64,000 bases of DNA from Saprospiraceae bacterium (lineage in GTDB: Bacteria > Bacteroidota > Bacteroidia > Chitinophagales > Saprospiraceae), in NCBI GenBank assembly GCA_958295895.1, contig CATQHI010000032.1, positions 40,569-104,568 of the forward strand, given 5' to 3'. The position numbers and the translations under genes are program-made. This document shows positions 37,438 through 47,431 of the stretch, in pieces. The notes beneath the pieces were generated by a model, which was given only the letters and a program-made list of their open reading frames with translations, was not told where the DNA came from and ran no database searches. Each line of letters begins with the position of its first letter. Position 1 is the first letter of the stretch.

Positions 37438-38142
37438 ATGCGTCTTCATATCATCATCCCCGTCGTCAACGAGCGCGAGAATCTTCGCCACCTACTCCCT
37501 TACCTCGCCGGTGAGCTGGCGGGCCGTGGTACCATTACGGTGGCCGACGGGGGCAGTACGGACGGCACGGCGGACATGCTGAGGGCGGGTACGCAGGTGC
37601 AATACTTGTCGTGCGAGCAACAGGGCAGGGCACCGCAGATGAACGAGGCTGCGGCGCTGGATCTGGATACTTACGACGTGCTTTACTTTATGCACGCCGA
37701 CACGCGACCGCCCAGCGGCTTTTATGATGACATCCGGCGCAGTGTGGCTGAGGGCTACCCGGTCGGCTGCTACCGCTTTCGCTTCGACTCCAGTAATCCG
37801 CTGCTAGCTATCAATGCCTTCTTTACGCGTTTTCCGCGGGCGCTGTCTTGCCGGGGGGGCGATCAGTCGCTGTTTTTGACCCGCCAGGTCTGGCAGCAAC
37901 TCGGTGGCTTCGACGGCTCCATGCAAATCATGGAGGACTACGACATCATCCAGCGTATCTGGGCGGCGGAGATTCCCTTTCGGGTCGTGCCGCGGTCCAT
38001 CACCGTCTCGGCCCGTAAGTACCGCGCGAATAGCTGGCTACGCGTACAGTTGGCTAATTGGAAGGTGTTCCGGATGTATAAGGCGGGGGCGGATGAGGGG
38101 GAGATGATCCGGCTGTATCGGCGGCGGTTGCGGCCCTGGTAG
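37438..38142 (+). CDS. TIGR04283-like family 2 glycosyltransferase
   Basis: A 234-residue GT-A glycosyltransferase. The nucleotide-sugar site is visible as HIIIPVVNERENL and TVADGGSTDGTADML; the metal-binding DxD equivalent is FMHADTRPP; the acceptor-side motif is SCRGGDQSLFLTRQVW and IMEDYDII. The family (TIGR04283) has been linked to arsenosugar and other secondary glycosylations, but its substrate here is unknown. It follows the methyltransferase by 55 bases. A copy of the dispersed motif encodes the RAGTQVQY segment. Confidence 0.87.
   Translation: MRLHIIIPVVNERENLRHLLPYLAGELAGRGTITVADGGSTDGTADMLRAGTQVQYLSCEQQGRAPQMNEAAALDLDTYDVLYFMHADTRPPSGFYDDIRRSVAEGYPVGCYRFRFDSSNPLLAINAFFTRFPRALSCRGGDQSLFLTRQVWQQLGGFDGSMQIMEDYDIIQRIWAAEIPFRVVPRSITVSARKYRANSWLRVQLANWKVFRMYKAGADEGEMIRLYRRRLRPW
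37583..37602 (+). repeat. Dispersed 20-base motif, copy 9 (inside glycosyltransferase gene)
   Basis: GGGCGGGTACGCAGGTGCAA, a full match to the consensus. It encodes AGTQVQ in the gene's own strand. Confidence 0.85.
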
Positions 38143-38213
38143 TGTAGCGGCGACTTCAGTCGCCATGCTGCTGAGTATTCTTAGGCAGCATGACGGCTAA
38201 AGCCGCCGCTACA
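38143..38213. repeat. Paired GTAG-type REP-like palindrome
   Basis: Two 29-base arms in inverted orientation (38143-38171 and 38185-38213) agree at 25 positions. Each begins with GTAG at its outer foot and contains its own small hairpin (ggcgacttcagtcgcc; cggctaaagccg). This is the organisation of REP doublets. It fills the convergent gap between the glycosyltransferase and the metallo-hydrolase, so it may also terminate transcription. A related doublet lies inside nrdA. Confidence 0.75.
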
Positions 38214-38215
38214 GC

Positions 38216-38911
38216 TTACTCCCGCATCAATCGCATCCGATCCAGTCCCGCCATTTTAGCTTCGGCAAACGCCTGCGGGCCGAAGGACGGCTGCCCGTGC
38301 AGCGGCAACACCGCCTTCACCCCCGCCACCGGAATACTCTCCCAGCCCACCTTGTTCAGCGCCCAGTTGGCATCGCTGATCGGGGCGTGGGTGAAGTGCT
38401 GGTGGGGCTTTTCGTAGTTGTTACCTACAATGATATCGCCGGTGAAGAGGTAGCCCGTAGGCAGGTGCAAGTAGGCCGTGGAGCCGGGCGTGTGGCCGGG
38501 TACGTGGTGGTAGGCTACGTGGATGTCCTCCAGGATGGGCGTATTACTCTCTAGGGGGTGCAGCCCCGTCCGGTTCATGCTATCGTAGCTGTGGATAAGC
38601 ACGGGGGCGCCGCCGAGCCAGTCGGACAGCTCCGCCGGGGAGCCTAGGGCCTGCCCCACCAGGTCGGAATGGGTGATCAGCAGGGCGGCGGGGGTGCGGC
38701 CGTTCAGGAAGCGATCTACCGCATCGCGGGTGATGGAGTGGACGGTGTCGACGAGGATGATCTTGTTCTCGTGCGTCAGCGCGTAGGTCTGTCCGTTGCG
38801 GAAGCGCTGCTTAGGTACCCGAAACAGCGTCAGGTTGTCCTGGATGGCGACCGACTCCCCGGGGCGGGCGGCGCGGATGTCGGCGATGAAGGAGGGCAGG
38901 ATGGTGGACAT
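38216..38911 (-). CDS. Metallo-beta-lactamase-fold hydrolase
   Basis: A 231-residue MBL-fold protein. Metal-site elements: LLITHSDLVGQ, a HxxD variant of the usual HxHxDH; HVPGHTPGSTAYL; FTGDIIVGNNYE; LPLHGQP. The first His-x-His is reduced to HSD, so metal binding or chemistry may differ from standard glyoxalase II or lactamase enzymes. No signal peptide. It is divergent from gyrB across 145 bases. Substrate unknown. Confidence 0.8.
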   Translation of the reverse strand: MSTILPSFIADIRAARPGESVAIQDNLTLFRVPKQRFRNGQTYALTHENKIILVDTVHSITRDAVDRFLNGRTPAALLITHSDLVGQALGSPAELSDWLGGAPVLIHSYDSMNRTGLHPLESNTPILEDIHVAYHHVPGHTPGSTAYLHLPTGYLFTGDIIVGNNYEKPHQHFTHAPISDANWALNKVGWESIPVAGVKAVLPLHGQPSFGPQAFAEAKMAGLDRMRLMRE

Positions 38912-38970
38912 GGCGGCGGGTGTTTCCTACTGAATCGCAGGAGGTATGGACGGGTTCAGCGTCCCCAATG

Positions 38971-38990
38971 CCGCACCCGCGACCCCGCCC
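38971..38990 (-). repeat. Dispersed motif, weak copy
   Basis: GCACCCGCGACCCCGCCC from 38973, with two internal mismatches to the reverse motif. Intergenic, upstream of gyrB. Confidence 0.4.
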
Positions 38991-39023
38991 GTTTTACCCC
39001 TCCTGAAGCCCCGATTTTGCTAG

Positions 39024-41021
<1,998 letters not shown>

Positions 41022-41042
41022 ATCGGTTAAAACAAAGATGCA

Positions 41043-41297
41043 ATGTCTTCAGTAGTTGAATCCCGGATTCTGGATGATTTTTTTGACCTTATGGTGAATC
41101 AGCCCTCACCCAAAGAAATACTAGAATTTAAAATGTCGGTGGATGATGAGCGTAAAATCACGAAATTGATTGAGCTTACGCATACGGAAAGTCTTTCTTT
41201 CCAGGATCAAGCGGAGATCGACTATTACTTTAGGGTCGAAAGAGCTATTGTTTTAGCTAAAGCTAAAGCTTACGCTAAGCTTCAGGGTGACAGCTAA
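41043..41297 (+). CDS. Small acidic helical protein paired with HNH nuclease
   Basis: An 84-residue, probably all-helical protein ([42 protein letters not shown]). Small proteins with the SPKEIL/LAF-K pattern often precede HNH nuclease genes; that link is from memory. Here the stop and the next ATG overlap as TAATG, so translation is coupled. It could be an accessory or inhibitor of the nuclease. Because the nuclease is broken, it may now have no partner. Base composition is AT-richer than gyrB, suggesting transfer. Confidence 0.65.
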   Translation: MSSVVESRILDDFFDLMVNQPSPKEILEFKMSVDDERKITKLIELTHTESLSFQDQAEIDYYFRVERAIVLAKAKAYAKLQGDS

Positions 41298-41634
41298 TGT
41301 CTAACAAAGCCACTATTTTACAAAAAGCCTTCGGCGTAAGGTTTTCGAGTATTCTAGGTATAGTTGTCGGTACTGCCTGCTACCGGATTTCGTGCTACCA
41401 GGAGCGTTGCAAGTTGATCATATCATTCCTATAAAACAGCAGGGTGCCACTGTTGAGAAAAACCTGATTGGTTGCTGTGCTCGTTGTAATCTACTGAAGG
41501 GAGTCAGTATCGCGGTTTACTTTCCAGGGGATGGGGAGATTCATCCCTTGTACCGCCCCCGTACAAACGAATGGTCCCATCACTTCAGGTTAGAAGATGA
41601 TGGGACCATTCATTCCAAAACACTGATTGGAGAG

Positions 41635-43019
41635 CAGCAGTTCTCACTATCGGTCATCTTAGCCAGGGTTGCTACTTTTGTTTATGGCCGGCCCCGATAC
41701 GTCTCCGCTCAGCGAACAGCTCAGCTTCGACCACCTCTACAACCAATTGATCGTCCCCTTTTTCCGCTCCCTAGATGACGGCAGAGCCTTCAACGCCAGC
41801 TATGCGCTGCTGGATGCGCTCAAGGCTGCCTTTGCCATCTACTCGCTCAAGATACCCTCCCTGTTTCAGTTCCGTACGATGTCCCAGGCCGAAGATCACA
41901 ACCTGAGCACGGTCTACAAAATCGGTCGTATCCCCAGCGATAACGGCCTGCGTAAGCTGCTCGATGGGCTAGACCCGGCCGCTCTGCGCGCCGGCTTTGC
42001 TCACCTGGCCGAGCACGTCAAGGCAAGCGGACTCCTCCAGCGCTACCACGTCTACGAGGACTACGTGGCCGTCAGCGTGGACGGGGTGGAGCACTTTTGC
42101 TCCAAGCAGGTCTCCTGCCCGCGTTGTCTACAGCGGCGTCACCGCGACGGGAGTGTGTCCAACTACCATGCCATGCTGAGTGCGGTCATGGTCAAACCCG
42201 GACTGGCCGAGGTGCTGCCCTGGGACCACGAGCCGATGACGCAGCAGGACGGAGAGGTCAAAAACGACTGTGAGCGTACGGCCGTGCACCGGCTGCTGGC
42301 TAACTTCGAGGCGACCCACCCCGAACTGGCGACCATCTTCGTGCTCGATGCGCTCTACGCCTGTGCCCCGGTGGTCCAACGCATCGGCCAAAACGCACAC
42401 TGGCGCTACCTCATCGGCGTCAAGGACAAGGGCCACGCCCACCTGTTTACCCAGTTCGATGAACTGGATAGCCAGTACCAGGTCCCCTGGCAGGAGTGGA
42501 AGACGAAGGCCGGGGAGGACTATGCAATAGGCTACGCTAATGGGCTGGAGCTGAACGCCACCAACGCTGAGGTGGCGGTCAACATGCTCTACGCCATTAT
42601 CCGCGACGCTAAGGGTAAGGAGACGACCTTCACCTTCATCACCAACCTGGAGCTGAGCCCCGACAACGTAGCGGAGTTATTGGCCGTGGGGCGCGCGCGC
42701 TGGAAGATCGAAAACGAGACGTTCAACACGCTCAAAAACCAGGGCTATCACTTTGAACATAATTACGGTCACGGCCAGCAGCATCTCTGCACGGTCATGG
42801 CCTACGTGATGCTGCTTGCCTTCTGGGTCGACCAACTCCAGCAGGCTGCCAACCGCAAGTTTTGGGCCCTGCTCACTAAACTCAAAACGCGCGTCAAGTT
42901 ATGGGACGCCACCCGTGCGGTCTTCCGGGTCGTGCCCGTCCAGTCCATGGACGCTCTGCACGATCAGCTCATCGACCTGTACTGCGTCAGGCTCATCTGA
43001 CCGATAGTGAGAACTGCTG
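41635..43019 (+). mobile_element. Complete insertion sequence with perfect 21-bp inverted ends and 9-bp target duplication
   Basis: The left end (41635-41655) and right end (42999-43019) are exact reverse complements over 21 bases, beginning CAGCAGTTCTCAC. The 9-base target duplication ATTGGAGAG is present at 41626-41634 and at 43020-43028. Total length is 1385 bp, with a single transposase whose stop codon lies inside the right end. Perfect ends, an exact duplication and an intact transposase indicate recent insertion. The family is IS4-like or ISNCY; the exact group would need a database comparison. Confidence 0.95.
41684..43000 (+). CDS. DDE transposase (IS4/ISNCY-like)
   Basis: A 438-residue DDE transposase. 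Candidate catalytic residues are the Asp in VAVSVDGVEHF, the Asp in IFVLDALYACAP and the Glu in RARWKIENETFNTLKNQGYHFEHNYGHGQQ (the E of KIENE). The segment after the Glu, with FEHNYGHG, is characteristic of this transposase group. A Cys pair, SCPRC, lies between. The ATG at 41684 is chosen over a TTG 15 bases earlier. The gene appears intact, so the element may still be mobile. Confidence 0.9.
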   Translation: MAGPDTSPLSEQLSFDHLYNQLIVPFFRSLDDGRAFNASYALLDALKAAFAIYSLKIPSLFQFRTMSQAEDHNLSTVYKIGRIPSDNGLRKLLDGLDPAALRAGFAHLAEHVKASGLLQRYHVYEDYVAVSVDGVEHFCSKQVSCPRCLQRRHRDGSVSNYHAMLSAVMVKPGLAEVLPWDHEPMTQQDGEVKNDCERTAVHRLLANFEATHPELATIFVLDALYACAPVVQRIGQNAHWRYLIGVKDKGHAHLFTQFDELDSQYQVPWQEWKTKAGEDYAIGYANGLELNATNAEVAVNMLYAIIRDAKGKETTFTFITNLELSPDNVAELLAVGRARWKIENETFNTLKNQGYHFEHNYGHGQQHLCTVMAYVMLLAFWVDQLQQAANRKFWALLTKLKTRVKLWDATRAVFRVVPVQSMDALHDQLIDLYCVRLI

Positions 43020-43123
43020 ATTGGAGAGGGAACTATCCGATTACTTTCGCTAAATCAGGATAACCGAGTAGAGACGCGAAAGATCCTAACTGAATACGGC
43101 TATAAATTTAATTTGGCTTAGAC

Positions 43124-43639
43124 CTACTGCAACTCCCGCGTAGCCTCAAACAAAAACCACGTCCGCCGCTGCGCCTGGTCGATCCACTCCTCCAGGAAGC
43201 TGGCGGTGGCTACGTCCTCGGCCTCGTCGCAGACCTCGTGGGTCTTGAGCATGTTGGCGGCAAGCTTCTTGTTCTCCTGTACCAGGTCAAGGAGCATATC
43301 CTTGGGCGAAACCTGGGCTTCGTCGTTATCGTCCACCCGCTGCAGCTTGGCGACCATGCCGATACTGGTCACGGTCTTGCAGCCCAGCTTCCGTACCCGC
43401 TCGGCGGCCGGGTCGACGGTCTCGATCAGTTCCATACTCTGCTCGTCGAGCATCAGGTGGTAGTCGCGGAAGTTGCGGCCCGACATGTGCCAGTGGTAGT
43501 TCTTCGTCTTCACCCACAGGGCGATCAGGTCGCTGACTACGGCGTTCATCGAGTCGGCCACGGCCTGTACTTTTTCGGGGTCGAGGTTGTTGGGGGTGTT
43601 GAGCTCCGCCATGGAGATCGAATGCTTAGCTTTGGCCAC
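43124..43639 (-). CDS. dps: Dps family DNA-binding ferritin-like protein
   Basis: A 171-residue Dps that oxidises and stores iron and protects DNA. Ferroxidase-site residues typical of Dps are visible: KTKNYHWHMSGRNFRDYHLMLDEQ, with the two His, Asp and Glu. Later helices are VQENKKLAANMLKTHEVCDEAED and TASFLEEWIDQAQRRTWFLFEATRE. The Lys-rich N-terminus (MAKAKHS) could bind DNA. It ends 2 bases after the broken HNH gene (convergent). An internal start at MAELNT is possible. Confidence 0.93.
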   Translation of the reverse strand: MAKAKHSISMAELNTPNNLDPEKVQAVADSMNAVVSDLIALWVKTKNYHWHMSGRNFRDYHLMLDEQSMELIETVDPAAERVRKLGCKTVTSIGMVAKLQRVDDNDEAQVSPKDMLLDLVQENKKLAANMLKTHEVCDEAEDVATASFLEEWIDQAQRRTWFLFEATRELQ

Positions 43640-43729
43640 GGTCGTTGGTTTTGTTATGGGCCCAACCTGCCCGCCATCCTACTAGTTCGCCCCTAAGCCG
43701 CTTATTCTCAGCCAAAAGGCCCCCCGCCC

Positions 43730-44140
43730 GTGTCTTACCGCCTCCACTCCGCCGAACGGCTCAAATCCCGGAAAGAAATCAGTCGACTCTTTACTCCGGG
43801 GGCGCAGACGGCCGCTGCCTATCCCATTCGTATTCTGTACCGGGAGGTGGAGCAGGTGCGGGGGCCGCACCTCATACAGGTCACCTTTGTCGTTCCCAAA
43901 AAGCACTTTAAGCGCGCCGTCGATCGTAATTTGCTCAAGCGACGCATGCGGGAGGCTTACCGACTGAATAAGGACGTGATGCAGGGGGCGCGTCCGCAGG
44001 TGCGGGGGAAATTGGGTGAGGCCGGCGTGCAACTCGCGCTGTTGGTTATGTATACGGGAAAGGAGATACTTCCCTATGCCGAGATTGAGAAGCGGGTGCG
44101 GAAGGTGTTGGGGAGGGTGGTGATTTCTAGCTCGTTGTAG
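43730..44140 (+). CDS. rnpA: Ribonuclease P protein component
   Basis: A 136-residue basic protein that binds the catalytic RNA of RNase P, which matures tRNA 5' ends. GTG start followed by YRLHSAERLKSRKEISRLF; core motif VPKKHFKRAVDRNLLKRRMREAYRLNK is the RNR signature of RnpA. After it the sequence QGARPQVRGKLG is encoded by a copy of the dispersed motif, in the loop before the last strand and helix. No rpmH or yidC gene is adjacent, unlike the classical arrangement. Upstream dps is divergent. Confidence 0.93.
   Translation: MSYRLHSAERLKSRKEISRLFTPGAQTAAAYPIRILYREVEQVRGPHLIQVTFVVPKKHFKRAVDRNLLKRRMREAYRLNKDVMQGARPQVRGKLGEAGVQLALLVMYTGKEILPYAEIEKRVRKVLGRVVISSSL
43986..44005 (+). repeat. Dispersed 20-base motif, copy 10 (inside rnpA)
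   Basis: GGGCGCGTCCGCAGGTGCGG, matching except for the last two bases. It encodes GARPQVRG, so an essential gene tolerates the sequence. Confidence 0.75.
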
Positions 44141-44174
44141 AGACTCGGCGGACGAACTTTTTTGACTAGCAAGC

Positions 44175-45437
44175 TTAGCCCCGCGCGGAGGAGGCCGCCT
44201 CCACCGCCCGCCATACCCGCAGCACGTTGCCGGAAAGGATCTTTTCGATGTCCTCGTCGGTGTAGCCCCGCTTCAGCAGTACGTAGATCAGATTGGGGTA
44301 GTCAGCTACGTCCTTGAGACCGGTAGGGAGGCTATCGCCCACGCCGTCGAAGTCGGAGCCCAATCCAACGTGGTCGATGCCCGCCAGCTCCACGACCCGG
44401 TCGATGTGGTTAGCGACCATCTCAACGTCGGAGTAGAGGGTAGGATTCTCCTGTTGAAAGCTATCGATCATCGGCTGAGCCTCTTCTGAACTGTACTCCA
44501 GCCCAGCGTCGACGAAACGGGCGCTAAGTACCCCGCGCAGGCTGTCCTCCCGCTCGCGCAGGGCCCCGTCCAGGAAGGTAGAGCCGAAGTTGATCTGGAT
44601 CACCCCGCCGTTCTTGCCCAGGCGCTCGATCATCTCGTCGTTCATGTTGCGCTCGAAGCCGGGGGTGAACTCGCGCACCGAGCTGTGGCTAGCGATCACC
44701 GGTACGTCGGTCACCTCCATCACGTCCCAGAAGGCGGAGTCGCTGATGTGGCTCACGTCGACCATGATGCCGACGCGGTTCATCTCGCGTACGACCTCCT
44801 TGCCGAACTCACTCAGTCCACCGTTAATGGCCGTAGTGTCGTAGCTGCTGTCCGAGATCAGGTTATCCTTGGCGTGGGTTAGGGTAATGTAGCGGATGCC
44901 CTTGTCGAAATATTCCTCGACGCGCCCGAGCTGGTCCTCGATGGGTGCGCCGTTTTCCATACCCATCGGTAGGCTCATTACGCCCTCGCGAAAGTTGCGC
45001 TCCAGGTCATCCGGACTAAGCGCGATCCGGAAGTTCTCGGGGTGGGCCGCGGCGATGCCCTTTACCATATCGATCAGGCTATCGGCCAGGGCGGGGGCGG
45101 CACCGGGCTCCTCCTGTAGGCTGCTGGGGATGTAGATCGACATAAACGGGGCATCCAGTCCGCCCTCCACGGCCCGTACGTAGTCGAAGTCCCCCTCGTC
45201 AGTCTCGATGGGAATGCCCAGCATCTCCCGCTCCAGGCGAAAGTTTTGGACTTTCAACCGGTAGGGGAGGTCGACGTGGCCGTCAGTGATAAGGTAGGCG
45301 TGGGCCAGGCTATCGGCGTGGGCGCGTAGCTCTACATCGGAACGCTGGGACCCAACTGAGTCGGGACTGGTGCCCGTATTTCCACAGGAAAGTAGGAGGG
45401 TACTAAGCGTGACGGCGGTTAGCAGGAAGCGGAGCAT
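44175..45437 (-). CDS. Membrane dipeptidase (peptidase family M19), lipoprotein
   Basis: A zinc dipeptidase of about 420 residues. The start is MLRFLLTAVTLSTLLLSC, a lipoprotein signal; 21 upstream codons are rejected. Metal-site motifs: ITDGHVDLPYRL, VDVSHISDSAFWDV, VIASHSSVREF, and the C-terminal HVGLGSDFDGVGD. These are the renal-dipeptidase family ligands in order. Probably anchored in the periplasm, cleaving dipeptides, including those with D-residues. Monocistronic, divergent from nothing nearby; the next gene upstream on the same strand is a type IX secreted protein. Confidence 0.92.
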   Translation of the reverse strand: MLRFLLTAVTLSTLLLSCGNTGTSPDSVGSQRSDVELRAHADSLAHAYLITDGHVDLPYRLKVQNFRLEREMLGIPIETDEGDFDYVRAVEGGLDAPFMSIYIPSSLQEEPGAAPALADSLIDMVKGIAAAHPENFRIALSPDDLERNFREGVMSLPMGMENGAPIEDQLGRVEEYFDKGIRYITLTHAKDNLISDSSYDTTAINGGLSEFGKEVVREMNRVGIMVDVSHISDSAFWDVMEVTDVPVIASHSSVREFTPGFERNMNDEMIERLGKNGGVIQINFGSTFLDGALREREDSLRGVLSARFVDAGLEYSSEEAQPMIDSFQQENPTLYSDVEMVANHIDRVVELAGIDHVGLGSDFDGVGDSLPTGLKDVADYPNLIYVLLKRGYTDEDIEKILSGNVLRVWRAVEAASSARG

Positions 45438-45571
45438 CGGAAGGTAGTTAGAATCGTGTGGGTGAATGCGATCGACTCCGGTAGGCCGGCTGGTGGACAA
45501 ACATAAGCAAATCCCGCGTCGGGTACCTTCATTCCCGGTGACTGGCAGATGTAGCCCCGAGGCTCCCGCGC

Positions 45572-47281
45572 CTACCGTACCACCGAAAACCGCCGCGCCG
45601 CCCCCCCAAACTGCAAAAAGTACACTCCTGCCCCCAGAACCTCGGGCAGCACGATCAGCGCCCGTTCGCCCGCGGGGAGCCGGCCCGAGAGCACTACGCG
45701 CCCCCGCACGTCCACGATCCGGTAGTCGCGGCTGGGTAGCTCGCCGCTTACGTAAAGTAGCCGTGAGGTCGGATTGGGGTAGAGCGAAAGGGTGGTAGCC
45801 ACCGGCAGACTCACCGCCACGATCGCCGAGTAAGCGTACGTACCGTCGAAGTCCACCTGCCGCAGCCGGTACAGTACCGGGTCGGTCGGGCCGGGGTCCG
45901 TATCCACGAAGGTATAGGCCGTCTCCTCCGCACTGAAGCCTACGGCGGTGACCCGCCCAGTTTCCTCCCAGTCCCCTTCCGCAGCCTGCCGCTCCACCCT
46001 GAAGTAGTTGCTGTCGTGCTCGTCGGCCGTTACCCAGTCAAGCTCCACGGTGCCCATTACCGCCCGCCCGGTAAAGGACAGCCAGGTGACCGGCGTGGCT
46101 ACCTCTGCACCGGATACCAGGTTGGCCTCGGTCGGAGTATAGACGATGCGCCAGTCGCCGGCCGGCAGATTCGGCGGACTGGCAAAGCTACCCGTCACCC
46201 GGTCGGCAAAGACCAGGGTATGTACTACCTCATCCACCGGGGTATAGTCAGGTACTGCCGTGACGGTAAGCTCGCCCGCCGGTCGGGCCTCCCCGCCGGC
46301 TATCAGGTAACCGAAATTGAATACCGGGATGTTTCCGTTCAGGTCGGTTCGGTAATCCCCCTGCGCTACTACGTCCAGGTCGGTGCGAATCAGCCCCAGG
46401 TTAGTCACCTCGCTACCCACCGTAAAACGGATGTCCTTTCCCGCAGCCACCACGAACGCCCCACGACGCAGGTACAGCGTGCCACCCGGAGCTACGACGA
46501 GTACGTCATCGGCACCGTATACCGGCTTAAGGATTTCGATAACGTCGCTGTACGTAATACGCCCGTCCACCGCTACCAGCCGCAAGCGGTAAGATGCACT
46601 GGCACGGCTCCCTACGCCGCGGTCACGGTAGGTATACCCCGCCCCGTCGGCATCGTCACCCGCAGCAGCTACCCGGTCGATCTCCTGCCAGCTGCCGCCG
46701 TCGAGTCGCTCTACGGCGAAGTAGTCCGATCCGCGCTCTACGGAGGTCATCCAGCTCAGGTCCACGGCCCGTCCGCTAGCCTCCCCAGTGAAGGCTGCTA
46801 ACTCGAAGGCCGGGGGGAGCTTGTCGAGCCGCAGAATGACCTTTTCGCGCTCATACACTACGCTCCAGTCCGCATCCGGTAAGTCGACTGTAGAAAAGGT
46901 GCCAGTGACCGGAAGTGCGTTGATGAGGGTGTAGTTCACGGTGCCGGTGGGCGCGTACGCAGGTGCAAGGTCAATCTTCAGGGCACCCCCCACGCTGGTC
47001 GTGCCATCGACGAACATATCTCCGTACTGCGTATCGCGGTCGGGTCCGACGATGCCTACAACGAGCGTGCCCCGCAGCTCGAGATCGCCGTAGCCGATTA
47101 GAAGGCCGCGCAGATCGAGCGTGCCACCCGGGGCTACGACCATCTTGCCGGTCGATACCAGCTGGTCAGTGAAGACCACGCGGGGGGAAACGACCAGGGT
47201 GGCCCCGTCGGCTACCGTGAGCTGAGCGGGTAAAGCGCAGGTTAACAAACATGCCAGGAGGGTTAAGTACAGGTGTCGCAT
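45572..47281 (-). CDS. Type IX secreted protein with fibronectin-like modules and C-terminal sorting domain
   Basis: A 569-residue secreted protein. Signal peptide LYLTLLACLLTCALPAQ. Residues 20-155 and 265-375 contain filamentous, strand-rich segments (DGATLVVSPRVVF, GTLDLRGLLIGYGDLEL). Two related fibronectin-III-like modules follow each (VDLSWMTSVERGSDYFAVERLDG and VELDWVTADEHDSNYFRVERQA), ending YRLRLVAVDG and YRLRQVDFDG. The C-terminal 80 residues are a type A sorting domain (LYPNPTSRLLYVSG, GVYFLQFGG). It is exported through the type IX system and fixed or released at the surface. Likely adhesive; substrate unknown. Confidence 0.85.
   Translation of the reverse strand: MRHLYLTLLACLLTCALPAQLTVADGATLVVSPRVVFTDQLVSTGKMVVAPGGTLDLRGLLIGYGDLELRGTLVVGIVGPDRDTQYGDMFVDGTTSVGGALKIDLAPAYAPTGTVNYTLINALPVTGTFSTVDLPDADWSVVYEREKVILRLDKLPPAFELAAFTGEASGRAVDLSWMTSVERGSDYFAVERLDGGSWQEIDRVAAAGDDADGAGYTYRDRGVGSRASASYRLRLVAVDGRITYSDVIEILKPVYGADDVLVVAPGGTLYLRRGAFVVAAGKDIRFTVGSEVTNLGLIRTDLDVVAQGDYRTDLNGNIPVFNFGYLIAGGEARPAGELTVTAVPDYTPVDEVVHTLVFADRVTGSFASPPNLPAGDWRIVYTPTEANLVSGAEVATPVTWLSFTGRAVMGTVELDWVTADEHDSNYFRVERQAAEGDWEETGRVTAVGFSAEETAYTFVDTDPGPTDPVLYRLRQVDFDGTYAYSAIVAVSLPVATTLSLYPNPTSRLLYVSGELPSRDYRIVDVRGRVVLSGRLPAGERALIVLPEVLGAGVYFLQFGGAARRFSVVR
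46949..46968 (+). repeat. Dispersed 20-base motif, copy 11 (inside type IX protein gene)
   Basis: GGGCGCGTACGCAGGTGCAA, full consensus match. The gene reads it on the other strand as APAYAP, between two modules. Confidence 0.85.
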
Positions 47282-47342
47282 AGTGTAGGTAGATTAGCCG
47301 TTAGTGGGCGGGGATCACCCTTTATATCCCCGGGGGCGGATG

Positions 47343-47359
47343 TGTTACACGGTGTAACA
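47343..47359. promoter_or_regulatory. 17-bp perfect palindrome, possible operator
   Basis: tgttacac-g-gtgtaaca, a perfect 8-base dyad, 62 bases upstream of the type IX protein start. The shape suits a dimeric repressor site. The regulator is not evident. Confidence 0.45.
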
Positions 47360-47404
47360 ATTTGGTGGGAAAACGGGGTGAGCATCCGGTTTTCCCCACC
47401 AACT

Positions 47405-47424
47405 TTGCACCTGCGGCCCCGCAA
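47405..47424 (-). repeat. Dispersed 20-base motif, copy 12 (beside DnaA boxes)
   Basis: TTGCACCTGCGGCCCCGC on the plus strand, the last two bases of the motif being changed. It sits directly beside the DnaA-box cluster. Confidence 0.7.
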
Positions 47425-47431
47425 AACTTAG

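Larger units (their letters stand above)
41297..43121 (+). pseudogene. HNH endonuclease gene disrupted by an insertion sequence and a frameshift
   Basis: The gene starts at the ATG overlapping the previous stop ([14 protein letters not shown]). Near 41340 one base appears missing; adding it restores VFEYSRYSCRYC, DFVLPGALQVDHIIPIKQ and CCARCNLLKG, which are the zinc Cys pairs and the His of an HNH nuclease. At 41634/41635 the IS interrupts the frame after KTLIGE. The rest (GTIRLLSLNQDN, ending EYGYKFNLA) resumes at 43029 and stops at 43121. Without the IS the protein would be about 150 residues. The active site lies before the insertion, but the frameshift alone would inactivate it. Confidence 0.8.

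Noticed and set aside
38461..38470. GCAGGTGCAA inside the metallo-hydrolase gene, considered as another dispersed motif
   Set aside because: Only the right half matches; the GGGCG half is absent. Similar half-matches at 33831, 36097 and 55041 were dropped for the same reason.
41392..41778. Apparent stand-alone HNH protein with a divergent C-terminus
   Set aside because: Its end reads into the inverted end of the insertion sequence. It is the middle part of the disrupted HNH gene rather than a separate gene.
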